From NCBI GenBank assembly GCA_046726315.1, contig JBKPAG010000003.1:1-40558 (forward strand): a stretch of 40,558 bases of DNA. The letters run 5' to 3'. This document shows positions 1-6,994 of the stretch, one piece after another. Every line of letters begins with the position of its first letter. Positions within the stretch are counted from its first letter, which is position 1. The translations under genes and the position numbers were made by a program. The notes beneath the pieces were generated by a model. That model worked only from the letters and a program-made list of their open reading frames with translations, did not search any database and had not been told where the DNA came from. The DNA is from JACVRX01 sp046726315 (GTDB taxonomy: Bacteria; Actinomycetota; Actinomycetes; Jiangellales; Jiangellaceae).

Positions 1-1
1 C

Positions 2-502
2 GATATCGCCAGCAACCTGTTCCTCGGCCGGGAACGCCGGAGGAGCGGATTCGTCGGCAGTATCCTGCGGATGCTCGACGTCCGGGCGATGAACGAGCAC
101 GCGCGAAACCGGATGACCGACCTCGGGATCATGACGATCCAAAACATGGGCCAGCCGGTCGAGACGCTCTCCGGTGGCCAGCGCCAAGGCGTCGCCGTCG
201 CACGGGCAGCAGCGTTCGAGAGCCGGGTCGTGATCATGGACGAGCCGACCGCGGCGCTCGGGGTGAAGGAGTCCAATCGGGTGCTGAACCTGATCCGGAC
301 CCTACGCGACAAGGGCCTGCCGATCATCTTGATCAGCCACGACATGCCACACGTCTTCGAGGTCGCCGACCGGATCCACATCCAGCGGCTCGGCCGCCGT
401 GGCGCGATCGTCACACCCCAGAGTCACACCATGTCCGAGGCGGTTGCGATCATGACCGGAGCCACCCAGGTCGACGAGCACGGCGCACACGACCTGTCGT
501 GA
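2..502 (+). CDS. Sugar ABC transporter ATP-binding protein, C-terminal part (5' end outside window)
   Basis: The frame is open from the first bases of the window, so the gene starts upstream. The visible part, about 166 residues, covers the second half of an ABC ATPase. It has the signature LSGGQRQGVAVARA, the Walker B stretch VVIMDEPTAALG and the H-loop ILISHDMPHVFEVADR. The early stretch SNLFLGRE is typical of monosaccharide-importer ATPases of the FrcA/RbsA/XylG type. The length after the signature fits a single-domain FrcA-like ATPase better than a fused double ATPase. It would power import of a sugar from the cytoplasmic face of the membrane. The stop overlaps the GTG of the sugar kinase by 4 bp, as in fructose frcBCAK-type operons, so fructose is a reasonable but unproven substrate. 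Confidence 0.85.
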   Translation, partial: DIASNLFLGRERRRSGFVGSILRMLDVRAMNEHARNRMTDLGIMTIQNMGQPVETLSGGQRQGVAVARAAAFESRVVIMDEPTAALGVKESNRVLNLIRTLRDKGLPIILISHDMPHVFEVADRIHIQRLGRRGAIVTPQSHTMSEAVAIMTGATQVDEHGAHDLS

Positions 503-1422
503 TCATCGTCGCGGGCGAGAGCCTGATCGACATGGTTCCCGCCGGGGACGGCACCTTCCGGGCCGTCCCTGGTGGCGGCCCGTTCAACGTGGCCCGCACC
601 ATCGCCCGGCTGGGGGAGCCGTGTTTGTATCTCGGCTCGCTGTCCACCGACGGCTTCGGCCAGTTGCTGCGGAAGAATCTGGTCGACTCCCAGGTCGACG
701 ACTCATATGCGCCGTCGACCGACGCGCCGACGACGCTCGCTCTCGCCTGGCTGGACGATGCCGGCGCGGCGTCGTATCTGTTCTACGTCGACGGCACGTC
801 GGCGGCCGACCTGGATGTCGACCAGGCACGAAGGGTGCTCCAGAAGGCGCCCAATATTCTCTACGTCGGCACCCTGGGGTTGGTGCTGGAACCGATGGCC
901 TCATCGGTCGAGACGCTGGTCAGCGAAAGATCCGCGGACGTCCTCCTGGTGGTGGACCCGAACTGCCGGCCGGTGCTCCTCGACGCCCATCAAGCCGCCC
1001 GAGATCGGCTGGATCGGATCATGGCGCGTGCCGACATCGTCAAGGTCAGTACCGAGGACGCTGCCTACCTTTACCCGGACCGACCGGCCGACGACGCCGC
1101 GATGGCCATCCACGACCACGGAGCCCGGGTCGTACTCCTCACCGATGGCGCCAACGACGTGCGGGTTATTACCGGTTCCGAGCCGCTACGCGTGCCCGTG
1201 CCCAGGGTGGCGATCGCCGACACGATCGGCGCGGGGGACTCGTTCTGCGGCGGCTTCGTCGCCTGGTGGCATCAGCATGACTTCGGTCGGCCCCAGCTGT
1301 CCGACGGCTCGCTCCTGAAGGCCGCGACCGAGTTCGCGACAGCCGTCTCGGCCGTGACCTGCCAGCGGGTCGGCGCCGATCCGCCCTGGGCGCACGAGCT
1401 GGCCGACGCCGGTTGGCCGTGA
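499..1422 (+). CDS. PfkB-family carbohydrate kinase (fructokinase-like)
   Basis: This 307-residue protein has the standard ribokinase/PfkB length. Near the N-terminus GGGPFNVARTIARLG (about residues 25-39) is the sugar-binding signature. Near the C-terminus DTIGAGDSFCGGF holds the anion-hole GAGD, with catalytic Asp at about residue 247. The expected reaction is ATP-dependent phosphorylation of an imported sugar, likely fructose, in the cytosol. The GTG start lies inside the GTGA overlap with the upstream transporter ATPase, which implies translational coupling and a joint uptake-and-phosphorylation unit. Exact sugar specificity cannot be read from the motifs. Confidence 0.88.
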   Translation: MIIVAGESLIDMVPAGDGTFRAVPGGGPFNVARTIARLGEPCLYLGSLSTDGFGQLLRKNLVDSQVDDSYAPSTDAPTTLALAWLDDAGAASYLFYVDGTSAADLDVDQARRVLQKAPNILYVGTLGLVLEPMASSVETLVSERSADVLLVVDPNCRPVLLDAHQAARDRLDRIMARADIVKVSTEDAAYLYPDRPADDAAMAIHDHGARVVLLTDGANDVRVITGSEPLRVPVPRVAIADTIGAGDSFCGGFVAWWHQHDFGRPQLSDGSLLKAATEFATAVSAVTCQRVGADPPWAHELADAGWP

Positions 1423-1432
1423 GCTTCGCGTC

Positions 1433-1463
1433 ATCGGCCGACACGCCCCGGTCCTCGGCCGAT
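1433..1463 (+). terminator. Inverted repeat after the sugar-kinase operon, possible terminator
   Basis: Two perfect 9-bp arms, ATCGGCCGA and TCGGCCGAT, are separated by 13 bases, and begin 11 bp after the kinase stop. No T-tract follows, so this would be an actinobacterial-type hairpin terminator at best. A second small hairpin follows at 1486-1502. Confidence 0.4.
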
Positions 1464-1485
1464 CGTGCGAGACACAGCATTCTCC

Positions 1486-1502
1486 GCGTGGCGGAACCAC
1501 GC
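1486..1502 (+). terminator. Short hairpin in the same intergenic region
   Basis: GCGTGG and CCACGC form a 6-bp stem around a 5-base loop, 64 bp after the kinase stop. It may back up the hairpin at 1433-1463. There is no T-tract. Confidence 0.25.
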
Positions 1503-1532
1503 CGAGAACCAGAATCACGGCATGGTGGTGAA

Positions 1533-1595
1533 GTGACCTGGACGGCATTCGGGCTGGCCATCCTGCTCGCTGTGCTCATGATCGTCATCGTTTAG
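1533..1595 (+). CDS. Possible 20-residue hydrophobic peptide
   Basis: From GTG at 1533 the frame encodes MTWTAFGLAILLAVLMIVIV and then TAG. This is almost wholly a single membrane-spanning segment. A weak purine-rich GGTGGTGAAG precedes the start. It could be a membrane micropeptide, or chance. No homology is recognised, and confidence is low because of its size. Confidence 0.15.
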   Translation: MTWTAFGLAILLAVLMIVIV

Positions 1596-1664
1596 TCGCT
1601 GGCGCCGCGGGTGGTCGATGAGAACGGCCTTGACAACGAGCATCGCAAGAGGACTATCGCCATC

Positions 1665-1814
1665 ATGGGGAAGTTCTTGTGCAAGGTCGGCGTGCATCGG
1701 TGGCTTCACAAGCGTAATCCAGAGGGTGGAGCCTCTTATCTCGAATGCGAACGTTGCCAAAAGCAGAAGGATACGGTCTCGCTCGTCGACGAAAGCGGCG
1801 GCTTCGCGCCATAG
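1665..1814 (+). CDS. Small conserved zinc-ribbon-like protein (49 aa)
   Basis: The 49-residue product starts MGKFLCKVGVHRW. It contains the pair ECERC near the middle and an early Cys, resembling small actinobacterial proteins of the form MGKxLCxxGxHxW...ECxRCxK. The ATG at 1665 is chosen over the in-frame GTG at 1611 because AAGAGGA lies at 1647-1653 and the family begins at MGK. The Cys/His arrangement suggests metal binding, but only one clear CxxC pair is present. The function is unknown. It stands alone, convergent with the cyclic-nucleotide-domain gene. Confidence 0.65.
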   Translation: MGKFLCKVGVHRWLHKRNPEGGASYLECERCQKQKDTVSLVDESGGFAP

Positions 1815-1864
1815 CCCAGGGGGGTGCGTCGTGCCGGAATAATCGACAGTCCTGGCAACGGCGC

Positions 1865-2245
1865 TCAAGCGTAGGCCGTTCGAATCCTCTCTGCCAGCTT
1901 GGGGAACTGCTGCTCTAGGCTCCGGAACTGCGTTCCGAACATGTTCCAGACCGTGACCGGCGACGTTGCCTTAACCGTTGCCGTTCGGCGGCCGTCGCCG
2001 ATGATCGACAGCTCGCCAAAGAAATCCCCCGGCCCCAACTGCCGGATTTCCTCGTCGTCTTGAATGACCGTCGCCGTCCCTTCCCTGATAACGAAGAATG
2101 CGTAACCGGCGGCGCCTTGCCGCGTGAGAGACGCGCCTGCATTCCGCTCCTCGACGTCGAACCACGAAGCGAGTTTCTCCAGCTCCGCAGGTCCCAGCCC
2201 GGCGAACAGCGACAGCGACCCCAGTTCTTCGGGCGACGGCCTCAC
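1865..2245 (-). CDS. Cyclic-nucleotide-binding (Crp/CAP_ED) domain protein
   Basis: A 126-residue protein made of a single cNMP-binding beta-barrel. LFAGLGPAELEKLASWF is the entry helix, GYAFFVIREGTATV is a central strand pair, and LGPGDFFGELSIIGDGRRTATV is the phosphate-binding cassette, with GE and the R-TAT stretch in place. There is no C-terminal helix-turn-helix, so it is a stand-alone sensor domain rather than a full Crp regulator. GTG at 2245 is preferred because GGGGGGAG sits just upstream. The longer open frame to 2350 would run antisense through an integrase remnant and is unlikely. It lies at the edge of the decayed integrative region and may be cargo. Its ligand and partner are unknown. 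Confidence 0.75.
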   Translation of the reverse strand: MRPSPEELGSLSLFAGLGPAELEKLASWFDVEERNAGASLTRQGAAGYAFFVIREGTATVIQDDEEIRQLGPGDFFGELSIIGDGRRTATVKATSPVTVWNMFGTQFRSLEQQFPKLAERIRTAYA

Positions 2246-2344
2246 GATCTCCCCCCAACGAATCCCGAGTGGCAAGTGGTGCCAGACCACATGCTCGCAC
2301 TCCCTCGAGACCGCCGAGGTGAACATCTCGTGAACGACATGTGC

Positions 2345-2470
2345 GGGCATTTGTGGCCGGACGCAGACGAGTCCACACGAGCCGTCGTGGCAGGGGTTCT
2401 GGCGGCTCGTGCGGACTCTTTGCGGACTAGCCGATCTTCGTCCGGGCCAAACCCGCAGATTAGGGGCTAG
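2345..2470 (+). pseudogene. Tyrosine integrase C-terminal remnant (copy 1)
   Basis: The frame reads GHLWPDADESTRAVVAG, then VLAARADSLRTS. This is the usual tail of actinobacterial phage/ICE tyrosine recombinases, just after the catalytic region that ends DVYGHLWPD. The catalytic domain is missing: upstream sequence is occupied by the cNMP-domain gene on the other strand. A 29-bp copy of the glnA 3' end begins 4 bp downstream. It matches, in protein and DNA, the fragment at 3520-3648. It is a scar of an integrated element, not a functional gene. Confidence 0.7.
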
Positions 2471-2474
2471 CGGT

Positions 2475-2503
2475 GCCTAGATGTCGAAGTACAGCTCGAA
2501 CTC
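2475..2503 (+). repeat. Direct repeat of the glnA 3' end (candidate att scar, outer copy)
   Basis: 29 bp identical to 3677-3705 except one base (A for T at the 13th position). Read on the minus strand it encodes EFELYFDI and a stop, a perfectly plausible glutamine synthetase C-terminus (the resident one ends EFELYYDI). This is the duplication expected when an element integrates in the 3' end of a gene. It directly follows an integrase tail. Confidence 0.75.
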
Positions 2504-2607
2504 CAAGCTGGGCGTTTGCTCGCGTTGGGTATCGACGGCTACCGCCGCTGACCAGCAGGAATGCCGTCGTCGAGCATTGGCTCACGTTGGTCGTGTGTGG
2601 TCGTGCT

Positions 2608-2652
2608 GAGGAATCGCTGAGGAATTCAGCGCATATCAGCGCAGACCCATAG
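2608..2652 (+). pseudogene. Short third trace of an integrase C-terminus
   Basis: The frame encodes EESLRNSAHISADP and a stop. EESLRN is identical to the last residues of the integrase remnant at 3520-3648, and GAGGAATC-CTGAGGAA is shared at DNA level. It is too short to be certain. It could mark another integration layer or a duplicated tail. Confidence 0.25.
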
Positions 2653-2737
2653 GTGCAAAGACAGTCTGCGACCGGTGCGGTCCCCACCTCTTCGGCGTTA
2701 GATAGGAGGTGTTGGCAAGCGTGCTTTGTTGGAGCGG

Positions 2738-3028
2738 CTACCGCCTATCGGCTGCACGGCGCCAGAACCGGAACCGCGGCCTGCTGTGCCTGCCGCCTGG
2801 CCAGTACTGCGTCCCGCCCCCGAACTCGAGGATCTCGGCCGCTCCGTCGTAGGCCCCGCTCGTGGTGCTGCCCTCAAGGGCGAGCATCAATCCCAGTGTC
2901 TCGTCCTCGTACTCGCCTACGAGGTCCCGGACCAGGTCCATCTGATCTCCGGCGATTGCCGCGTTGATCTGCCCGACGTAGTGCGCGTGGTACGCCGCCA
3001 GCCGTTCCTCGATTGGCGTTGCGGGCAT
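2738..3028 (-). CDS. Small acidic hypothetical protein
   Basis: A 96-residue protein starting MPATPIEERLAAYHAHYVG. The first 65 residues are acidic and helical, with DLVRDLVGEYEDETLGLML. The tail is basic and aromatic, ending FWRRAADRR. ATG at 3028 is chosen because GGAG lies 6 bases upstream. It is enclosed between the two glnA-end repeats and so is probably cargo of the decayed element. I do not recognise the family and assign no function. Confidence 0.55.
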   Translation of the reverse strand: MPATPIEERLAAYHAHYVGQINAAIAGDQMDLVRDLVGEYEDETLGLMLALEGSTTSGAYDGAAEILEFGGGTQYWPGGRHSRPRFRFWRRAADRR

Positions 3029-3286
3029 GGCGTTCTCCGGTGAGAACAAGGACTGTCGCATCCAGTGTACGAACGCCGCAGGGCGGAACGACGCAGAGCG
3101 CAGCGACGGGACCTCGGCCCGGTACCCCGACTGGCCAACGCGTCAGGACATCGGTAACGATGGCGACCCTGGCAATCGTCGTCGCCCTCGCCGCGAGGAA
3201 TGCGTGCGACACAATAACGACGCCTGCGCCGTGAGAGGGGTGCGGTTATTTGGCTCCGCGACCGCCCCAGACCCCCGCATCAGACG

Positions 3287-3457
3287 TTGCCGGCCGACTA
3301 CACCGATCGGGTCAGCGAGGCGCGCGACCGACTGGCCGGCCTGCTGAAGCCGCGCACCGAGCAGGAGCACCAGCTCGTCGCCCGACTATGCGAGCAGCTC
3401 GACCCACAGCACCTGCTCGTTCTAGTAGAGCTGATCGAGTATCACCAGAGGGGCTGA
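3287..3457 (+). CDS. Helical protein fragment inside the decayed element
   Basis: An open stretch of 56 codons from TTG at 3287, starting PADYTDRVSEARDRLAGLL and ending LLVLVELIEYHQRG, with amphipathic-helix character. There is no clear SD and no ATG/GTG. The frame is open upstream only to a TAA near 3208. It is probably the 3' remainder of a small mobile-element gene rather than an intact one. It lies just upstream of integrase remnant 2, where excisionase or small DNA-binding genes often sit, but no such motif is visible. Confidence 0.3.
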   Translation: MPADYTDRVSEARDRLAGLLKPRTEQEHQLVARLCEQLDPQHLLVLVELIEYHQRG

Positions 3458-3519
3458 CACTCTGCCCGGCACGGACACGTCAGCCTGGTGAGCCGGCCGG
3501 TTGCGACCGATAAGCCGGG

Positions 3520-3648
3520 TCGACGAAGACCACGCTCGACGTCTACGGGCACATGTGGCCGGACCGGGACGAGTCGACGAGGACGGCCGTGGACGCCGCC
3601 CTCGCCGCTCGTGAGGAATCCCTGAGGAACACCCGCGCGTCGTTGTGA
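3520..3648 (+). pseudogene. Tyrosine integrase C-terminal remnant (copy 2)
   Basis: The frame encodes STKTTLDVYGHMWPDRDEST, then RTAVDAALAAREESLRNTRASL and TGA. TTLDVYGHMWPD contains the Tyr position and following residues of the tyrosine-recombinase C-terminal motif. The R-H-R catalytic part is absent, and a TAA closes the frame at 3511-3513. The stop is 28 bp from the glnA-end repeat at 3677-3705, the usual position of an integrase gene next to its attachment site. It is a broken gene. Confidence 0.75.
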
Positions 3649-3676
3649 CGTCAGTGCAGGTCAGTCCGGGTGCTCG

Positions 3677-3705
3677 GCCTAGATGTCGTAGTACAGCTCG
3701 AACTC
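3677..3705 (+). repeat. Direct repeat at the resident glnA 3' end (candidate att scar, inner copy)
   Basis: 29 bp covering the last eight codons and stop of glnA, repeated with one mismatch at 2475-2503. The two copies bracket 1,173 bp of element remnants. Confidence 0.75.
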
Positions 3706-5103
3706 GTGCGGATGCGGCCGGAGCCGGATCGGGTCGATCTCGTTGGTGCGCTTGAAGTCGATCCAGGTCTCGACCAGGTCGTCGGTGAAGACTCCGCCTT
3801 CGAACAGGTACTCGTGATCGTCTTCGAGAGCGTCGAGCACCTCCGAAAGCGAAGCCGGCACCTGCTGCACCGCCGCGTGTTCCTCCGGCGGCAGCTCGTA
3901 GAGATCCTTGTCGATCGGCTCCGGCGGCTCGATCTTGTTCCGGACTCCGTCGAGGCCGGCCATCAGCATCGCGGAGAATGCCAGGTACGGGTTGCACGCC
4001 GGGTCGGGGACGCGGTACTCGATCCGCTTCGCCTTGGGCGAGGTGCCCGTCACCGGGATCCGCACGGCGGCGGAGCGGTTCCGCTGTGAGTAGACCAGGT
4101 TTACCGGTGCCTCGAAGCCCGGAACCAGCCGGTGGTAGGAGTTGACGGTCGGATTCGTGAAGGCCGCCAGCGACGGCGCGTGCGCCAGAAGCCCGCCGAT
4201 GTACCACCGCGCGAGGTCGGACAGTCCCGCATAGCCGAGCTCGTCGAAGAACAAGGGCGAGCCGTTCTTCCACACGCTCTGGTGGCAGTGCATCCCGGAG
4301 CCGTTGTCGCCGAAAAGCGGCTTCGGCATGAACGTCAACGTCCGCCCATGCTGCCACGCGACGTTCTTGAGGAGGTACTTGTAGAGCATCAGCTTGTCGG
4401 CCGCATGCAGCAGTGAGTCGTAGTTGTAGTTGATCTCGGCCTGGCCAGCCGTGCCGACCTCGTGGTGGGCCTTCTCCACCTGGATGTTGGCCGCCAACAG
4501 CGTTGTCACCATTGCGTCGCGAAGGTCGGCGAAATGGTCGGTGGGTGGCACCGGGAAGTAACCGCCCTTGTAACGCGGCTTGTAGCCCTGGTTGCCGCCC
4601 TCCTCCTCCCGGCCGGTGTTCCACGCGCCCTCGATCGAGTCGATGTAGTAATAACCGGCGTTGGTCTTGGTCTCGAACCGGACGTCGTCGAACACGTAGA
4701 ATTCGGCCTCCGGACCGAAGTACGCGGTGTCGCCGATTCCGCTGCTGTTCAGATATCCCTCGGCCTTCGCGGCGATATTTCTCGGGTCGCGGCTGTATGG
4801 CTCGTCGGTGAACGGGTCGACGATGGAGAAGTTCAGGGCCAGGGTCTTGATCGTGCGGAACGGGTCGATGAACGCTGTGTACGGGTCCGGGAGCAGCTTC
4901 ATATCCGACTCGTGGATCGCCTGGAATCCCCGGATGGAGGACCCGTCGAACATGAGCCCGCCCTCGACGGCGTCGGCGTCGAAGTAACTGGCGGGGACGG
5001 TGAAGTGCTGCATGACGCCCGGCAGGTCGCAGAACCGCACGTCGATGAGCTCGACGCCCTCGTCCTTGACGTAAGCCAGCAGCTCGTCGGCGTTGTTGAA
5101 CAT
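3679..5103 (-). CDS. glnA: Glutamine synthetase type I
   Basis: The 474-residue protein makes glutamine from glutamate, ammonia and ATP and assembles as a cytosolic dodecamer. The N-terminal domain has LMFDGSSIRGFQ (the latch containing the Asp50-type residue) and EAEFYVFD of the metal site. It continues with NGSGMHCHQSVW, NPTVNSYHRLVPGFEAP and RIPV near the ATP and glutamate sites. DKDLYELPPEE carries the adenylylation Tyr at residue 402, so this is the GlnE-regulated GSI-beta form. The ATG at 5103 has GAGGAGG close upstream. A GlnR-type operator lies about 100 bp upstream. Its 3' end appears to have served as an integration target. Length and motifs are complete. Confidence 0.97.
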   Translation of the reverse strand: MFNNADELLAYVKDEGVELIDVRFCDLPGVMQHFTVPASYFDADAVEGGLMFDGSSIRGFQAIHESDMKLLPDPYTAFIDPFRTIKTLALNFSIVDPFTDEPYSRDPRNIAAKAEGYLNSSGIGDTAYFGPEAEFYVFDDVRFETKTNAGYYYIDSIEGAWNTGREEEGGNQGYKPRYKGGYFPVPPTDHFADLRDAMVTTLLAANIQVEKAHHEVGTAGQAEINYNYDSLLHAADKLMLYKYLLKNVAWQHGRTLTFMPKPLFGDNGSGMHCHQSVWKNGSPLFFDELGYAGLSDLARWYIGGLLAHAPSLAAFTNPTVNSYHRLVPGFEAPVNLVYSQRNRSAAVRIPVTGTSPKAKRIEYRVPDPACNPYLAFSAMLMAGLDGVRNKIEPPEPIDKDLYELPPEEHAAVQQVPASLSEVLDALEDDHEYLFEGGVFTDDLVETWIDFKRTNEIDPIRLRPHPHEFELYYDI

Positions 5104-5201
5104 CCAGCCTCCTCGGCCCGGTGTCGATCGGGATCTCGTCGTGTCTCGTACGCCGGTCGGCGTCGACCGGATCGGCTTGGTCCGGACGTTACGGTGACGC
5201 C

Positions 5202-5239
5202 GTTTCCCGGTCGTGTCCCGGGTGTTTCACCCGTGTTAC
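5202..5239 (-). promoter_or_regulatory. GlnR-type operator upstream of glnA
   Basis: On the glnA strand the order is GTAAC-N6-GAAAC-N6-GACAC-N6-GAAAC. This matches the published Streptomyces GlnR consensus gTnAC-n6-GaAAC-n6-gTnAC-n6-GaAAC with one mismatch in the second a-site. It lies 99-136 bp before the glnA start codon. It implies nitrogen control of glnA by an OmpR-type GlnR regulator encoded elsewhere. Confidence 0.8.
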
Positions 5240-5276
5240 GCGGCGCAGGGACCATACCCCAGCGCTCGTCCATGCG

Positions 5277-5984
5277 TCAGCGAGGCGGTGGCTGGCCACG
5301 CGGGACCTTCAGGTTCCGAGGCAGCGGTCCCTTCGGCATCGGGACCGGCTGCGTTCCCAATGCGCGTAGCCGGGACCGCAGCTCGGTGACCTCCGCCGCG
5401 CGCAGACTGCGCGGCAGCTTCATCACATGCTTGGCGACCCGGCGTAGCGGCACCTGGTCAGCTTCGTTGCCGACCATCACGTCGATCACCGGCGCCTCTC
5501 CGACGACCCGCGCGTGCCTGCGCTTCTCCTGGGTGAGCAGGTTCGTCACTCGGTTGGCCGACGTGCCCTCCCCGACGAGGATCACCCCTGGCCGTCCGAC
5601 CACCCGGTGCACGACGTCCTGGTGCTTGTTCGTCGCGACGACGGGAGTGACGTCCCAGCCGCCGCGCAGGGTGCCGAGGGCAGCCATCGCGGCCCCTGGT
5701 TGGCCCTCGATCTGCAGATACGCCGCGCGCTCGGCCCTGCGGCCGAAGACCAGTGCTCCGGCCAGCAACGCCATCGGCAAGCCGATGATCGGCCAGAACC
5801 AGACGGGTTTCACGAACAGGCCGACGACTGCCAAGATCGCGAGGACGACCAGCACCGCGGCGGCGGTGATCCAGCCGATGCGAGGGTCTGTCCGCTTCGC
5901 CATCTGATAGGTCTGGCGGATTTGAGCGAGCCGCCCCTTCTTGGAGCCGGCGGCCCCGTCCTTGTCGCTGCTCTTGGCGGCCAT
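5277..5984 (-). CDS. DUF4191 membrane protein
   Basis: A 235-residue protein starting MAAKSSDKDGAAGSKKGRL. A basic N-terminal stretch is followed by two adjacent membrane segments (WITAAAVLVVLAILAVVGLF and PIIGLPMALLAGALVFG, about residues 46-85), then a soluble domain with VVGRPGVILVGEG. This pattern, and its position between lipA and glnA, matches the actinobacterial DUF4191 family (Rv2219-like). The function is unknown. ATG at 5984 is chosen because TAACCT lies 7 nt upstream (leaderless layout) and the family begins at this Met. The RDD-family gene found between these neighbours in M. tuberculosis is absent. Confidence 0.8.
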   Translation of the reverse strand: MAAKSSDKDGAAGSKKGRLAQIRQTYQMAKRTDPRIGWITAAAVLVVLAILAVVGLFVKPVWFWPIIGLPMALLAGALVFGRRAERAAYLQIEGQPGAAMAALGTLRGGWDVTPVVATNKHQDVVHRVVGRPGVILVGEGTSANRVTNLLTQEKRRHARVVGEAPVIDVMVGNEADQVPLRRVAKHVMKLPRSLRAAEVTELRSRLRALGTQPVPMPKGPLPRNLKVPRGQPPPR

Positions 5985-5991
5985 GGCCGAT

Positions 5992-5997
5992 AGGTTA
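5992..5997 (-). promoter_or_regulatory. TANNNT -10 element for the DUF4191 gene (leaderless layout)
   Basis: TAACCT on the minus strand, followed by 7 nt and the ATG at 5984. No SD sequence is present. With this spacing transcription would start at or next to the start codon. Confidence 0.5.
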
Positions 5998-6040
5998 CGG
6001 CCCTGCGGTGGGCACACCGAAGCACGGTGCGCCGGCCGAC

Positions 6041-6982
6041 CTAGCCGGTTGCAACCGCCGAACGCCGAGCGTCGAGCGCCTGCTGGTACAGGCGGCCGGC
6101 ACGGTACGACGAGCGCACCAGCGGACCGGACATGACACCTGCGAACCCGAGCCCCTCGGCCTCGTCGCGCATGGCGACGAACTCTTCGGGCCGAACCCAA
6201 CGTTCGACCGGATGATGACGGGCCGACGGACGCAAGTACTGGGTGATCGTGAGCAAGTCACAGTTGACGTCGCGGAGGTCGCGCAGAGCCTGCGAGATCT
6301 CCTGGCGAGTCTCGCCCATGCCGAGGATGAGGTTGGACTTCGTGACCATGCCCGACGCGCCGGCCATCGAGAGCACCTCGAGCGAACGCTCATAGCGGAA
6401 TGCGGGCCGGATCCGCTTGAAGATCCGCGGGACGGTTTCGACGTTGTGGGCGAAGACCTCGGGCGACGCGTCGAACACCTGCTGGAGGAGCTCGGCTTTG
6501 CCGGAGAAGTCAGGAGTGAGGATCTCGACGCCGGTTCCCGGGTTGACTCGGTGGATGGCGCGAACCGTCTCGGCGTAGAGCCAGGCCCCTTCGTCGACGA
6601 GGTCGTCGCGAGCCACCCCAGTGACCGTCGCGTACCGCAGCCCCATCGCTTGGACGGACTCCGCCACCCGGCGCGGCTCGTCACGGTCGAGCGGATCGGG
6701 CCGCCCGGTGTCGATCTGGCAGAAATCGCATCGACGAGTGCACTGGTCGCCCCCGATGAGGAAGGTCGCCTCGCGGTCCTCCCAGCACTCGAAGATATTC
6801 GGGCAGCCGGCCTCTTGGCACACCGTGTGCAAGCCCTCGCGCCGGACCAGCGCCTGAAGCTCGCGGTACTCGGGACCCATCCGTGCGGTGGTCTTGATCC
6901 ACTCCGGCTTCTTCTCGATCGGGGTCTCGCTGTTGCGCACCTCCAGGCGCAGCAGCCGACGGCCATCCGGAGCGACGCTCAC
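6041..6982 (-). CDS. lipA: Lipoyl synthase (radical SAM)
   Basis: A 313-residue enzyme that inserts two sulfurs into protein-bound octanoyl groups. The auxiliary-cluster motif has Cys55, Cys60 and Cys66 (CQEAGCPNIFEC), and the radical-SAM motif CTRRCDFC has Cys81, Cys85 and Cys88. The C-terminal RSSYRAG carries the Ser ligand of the auxiliary cluster. All key residues are present. The GTG at 6982 lacks a good SD but has TAGGCT 6 nt upstream. It follows lipB, and the E2 protein encoded nearby is a likely substrate. The product acts in the cytosol and needs two 4Fe-4S clusters. Confidence 0.96.
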   Translation of the reverse strand: MSVAPDGRRLLRLEVRNSETPIEKKPEWIKTTARMGPEYRELQALVRREGLHTVCQEAGCPNIFECWEDREATFLIGGDQCTRRCDFCQIDTGRPDPLDRDEPRRVAESVQAMGLRYATVTGVARDDLVDEGAWLYAETVRAIHRVNPGTGVEILTPDFSGKAELLQQVFDASPEVFAHNVETVPRIFKRIRPAFRYERSLEVLSMAGASGMVTKSNLILGMGETRQEISQALRDLRDVNCDLLTITQYLRPSARHHPVERWVRPEEFVAMRDEAEGLGFAGVMSGPLVRSSYRAGRLYQQALDARRSAVATG

Positions 6983-6988
6983 CGCCTC

Positions 6989-6994
6989 AGCCTA
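6989..6994 (-). promoter_or_regulatory. TANNNT -10 element for lipA overlapping the lipB stop
   Basis: TAGGCT on the minus strand, 6 nt before the lipA GTG. Its first three bases are the TAG stop codon of lipB. This suggests lipA has its own leaderless promoter besides read-through from lipB. Confidence 0.45.

Noticed and set aside
1865..2350. A 161-residue version of the cNMP-domain protein starting at 2350
   Set aside because: The extra 35 residues run antisense through the integrase remnant and lack an SD, whereas GTG at 2245 has a strong one.
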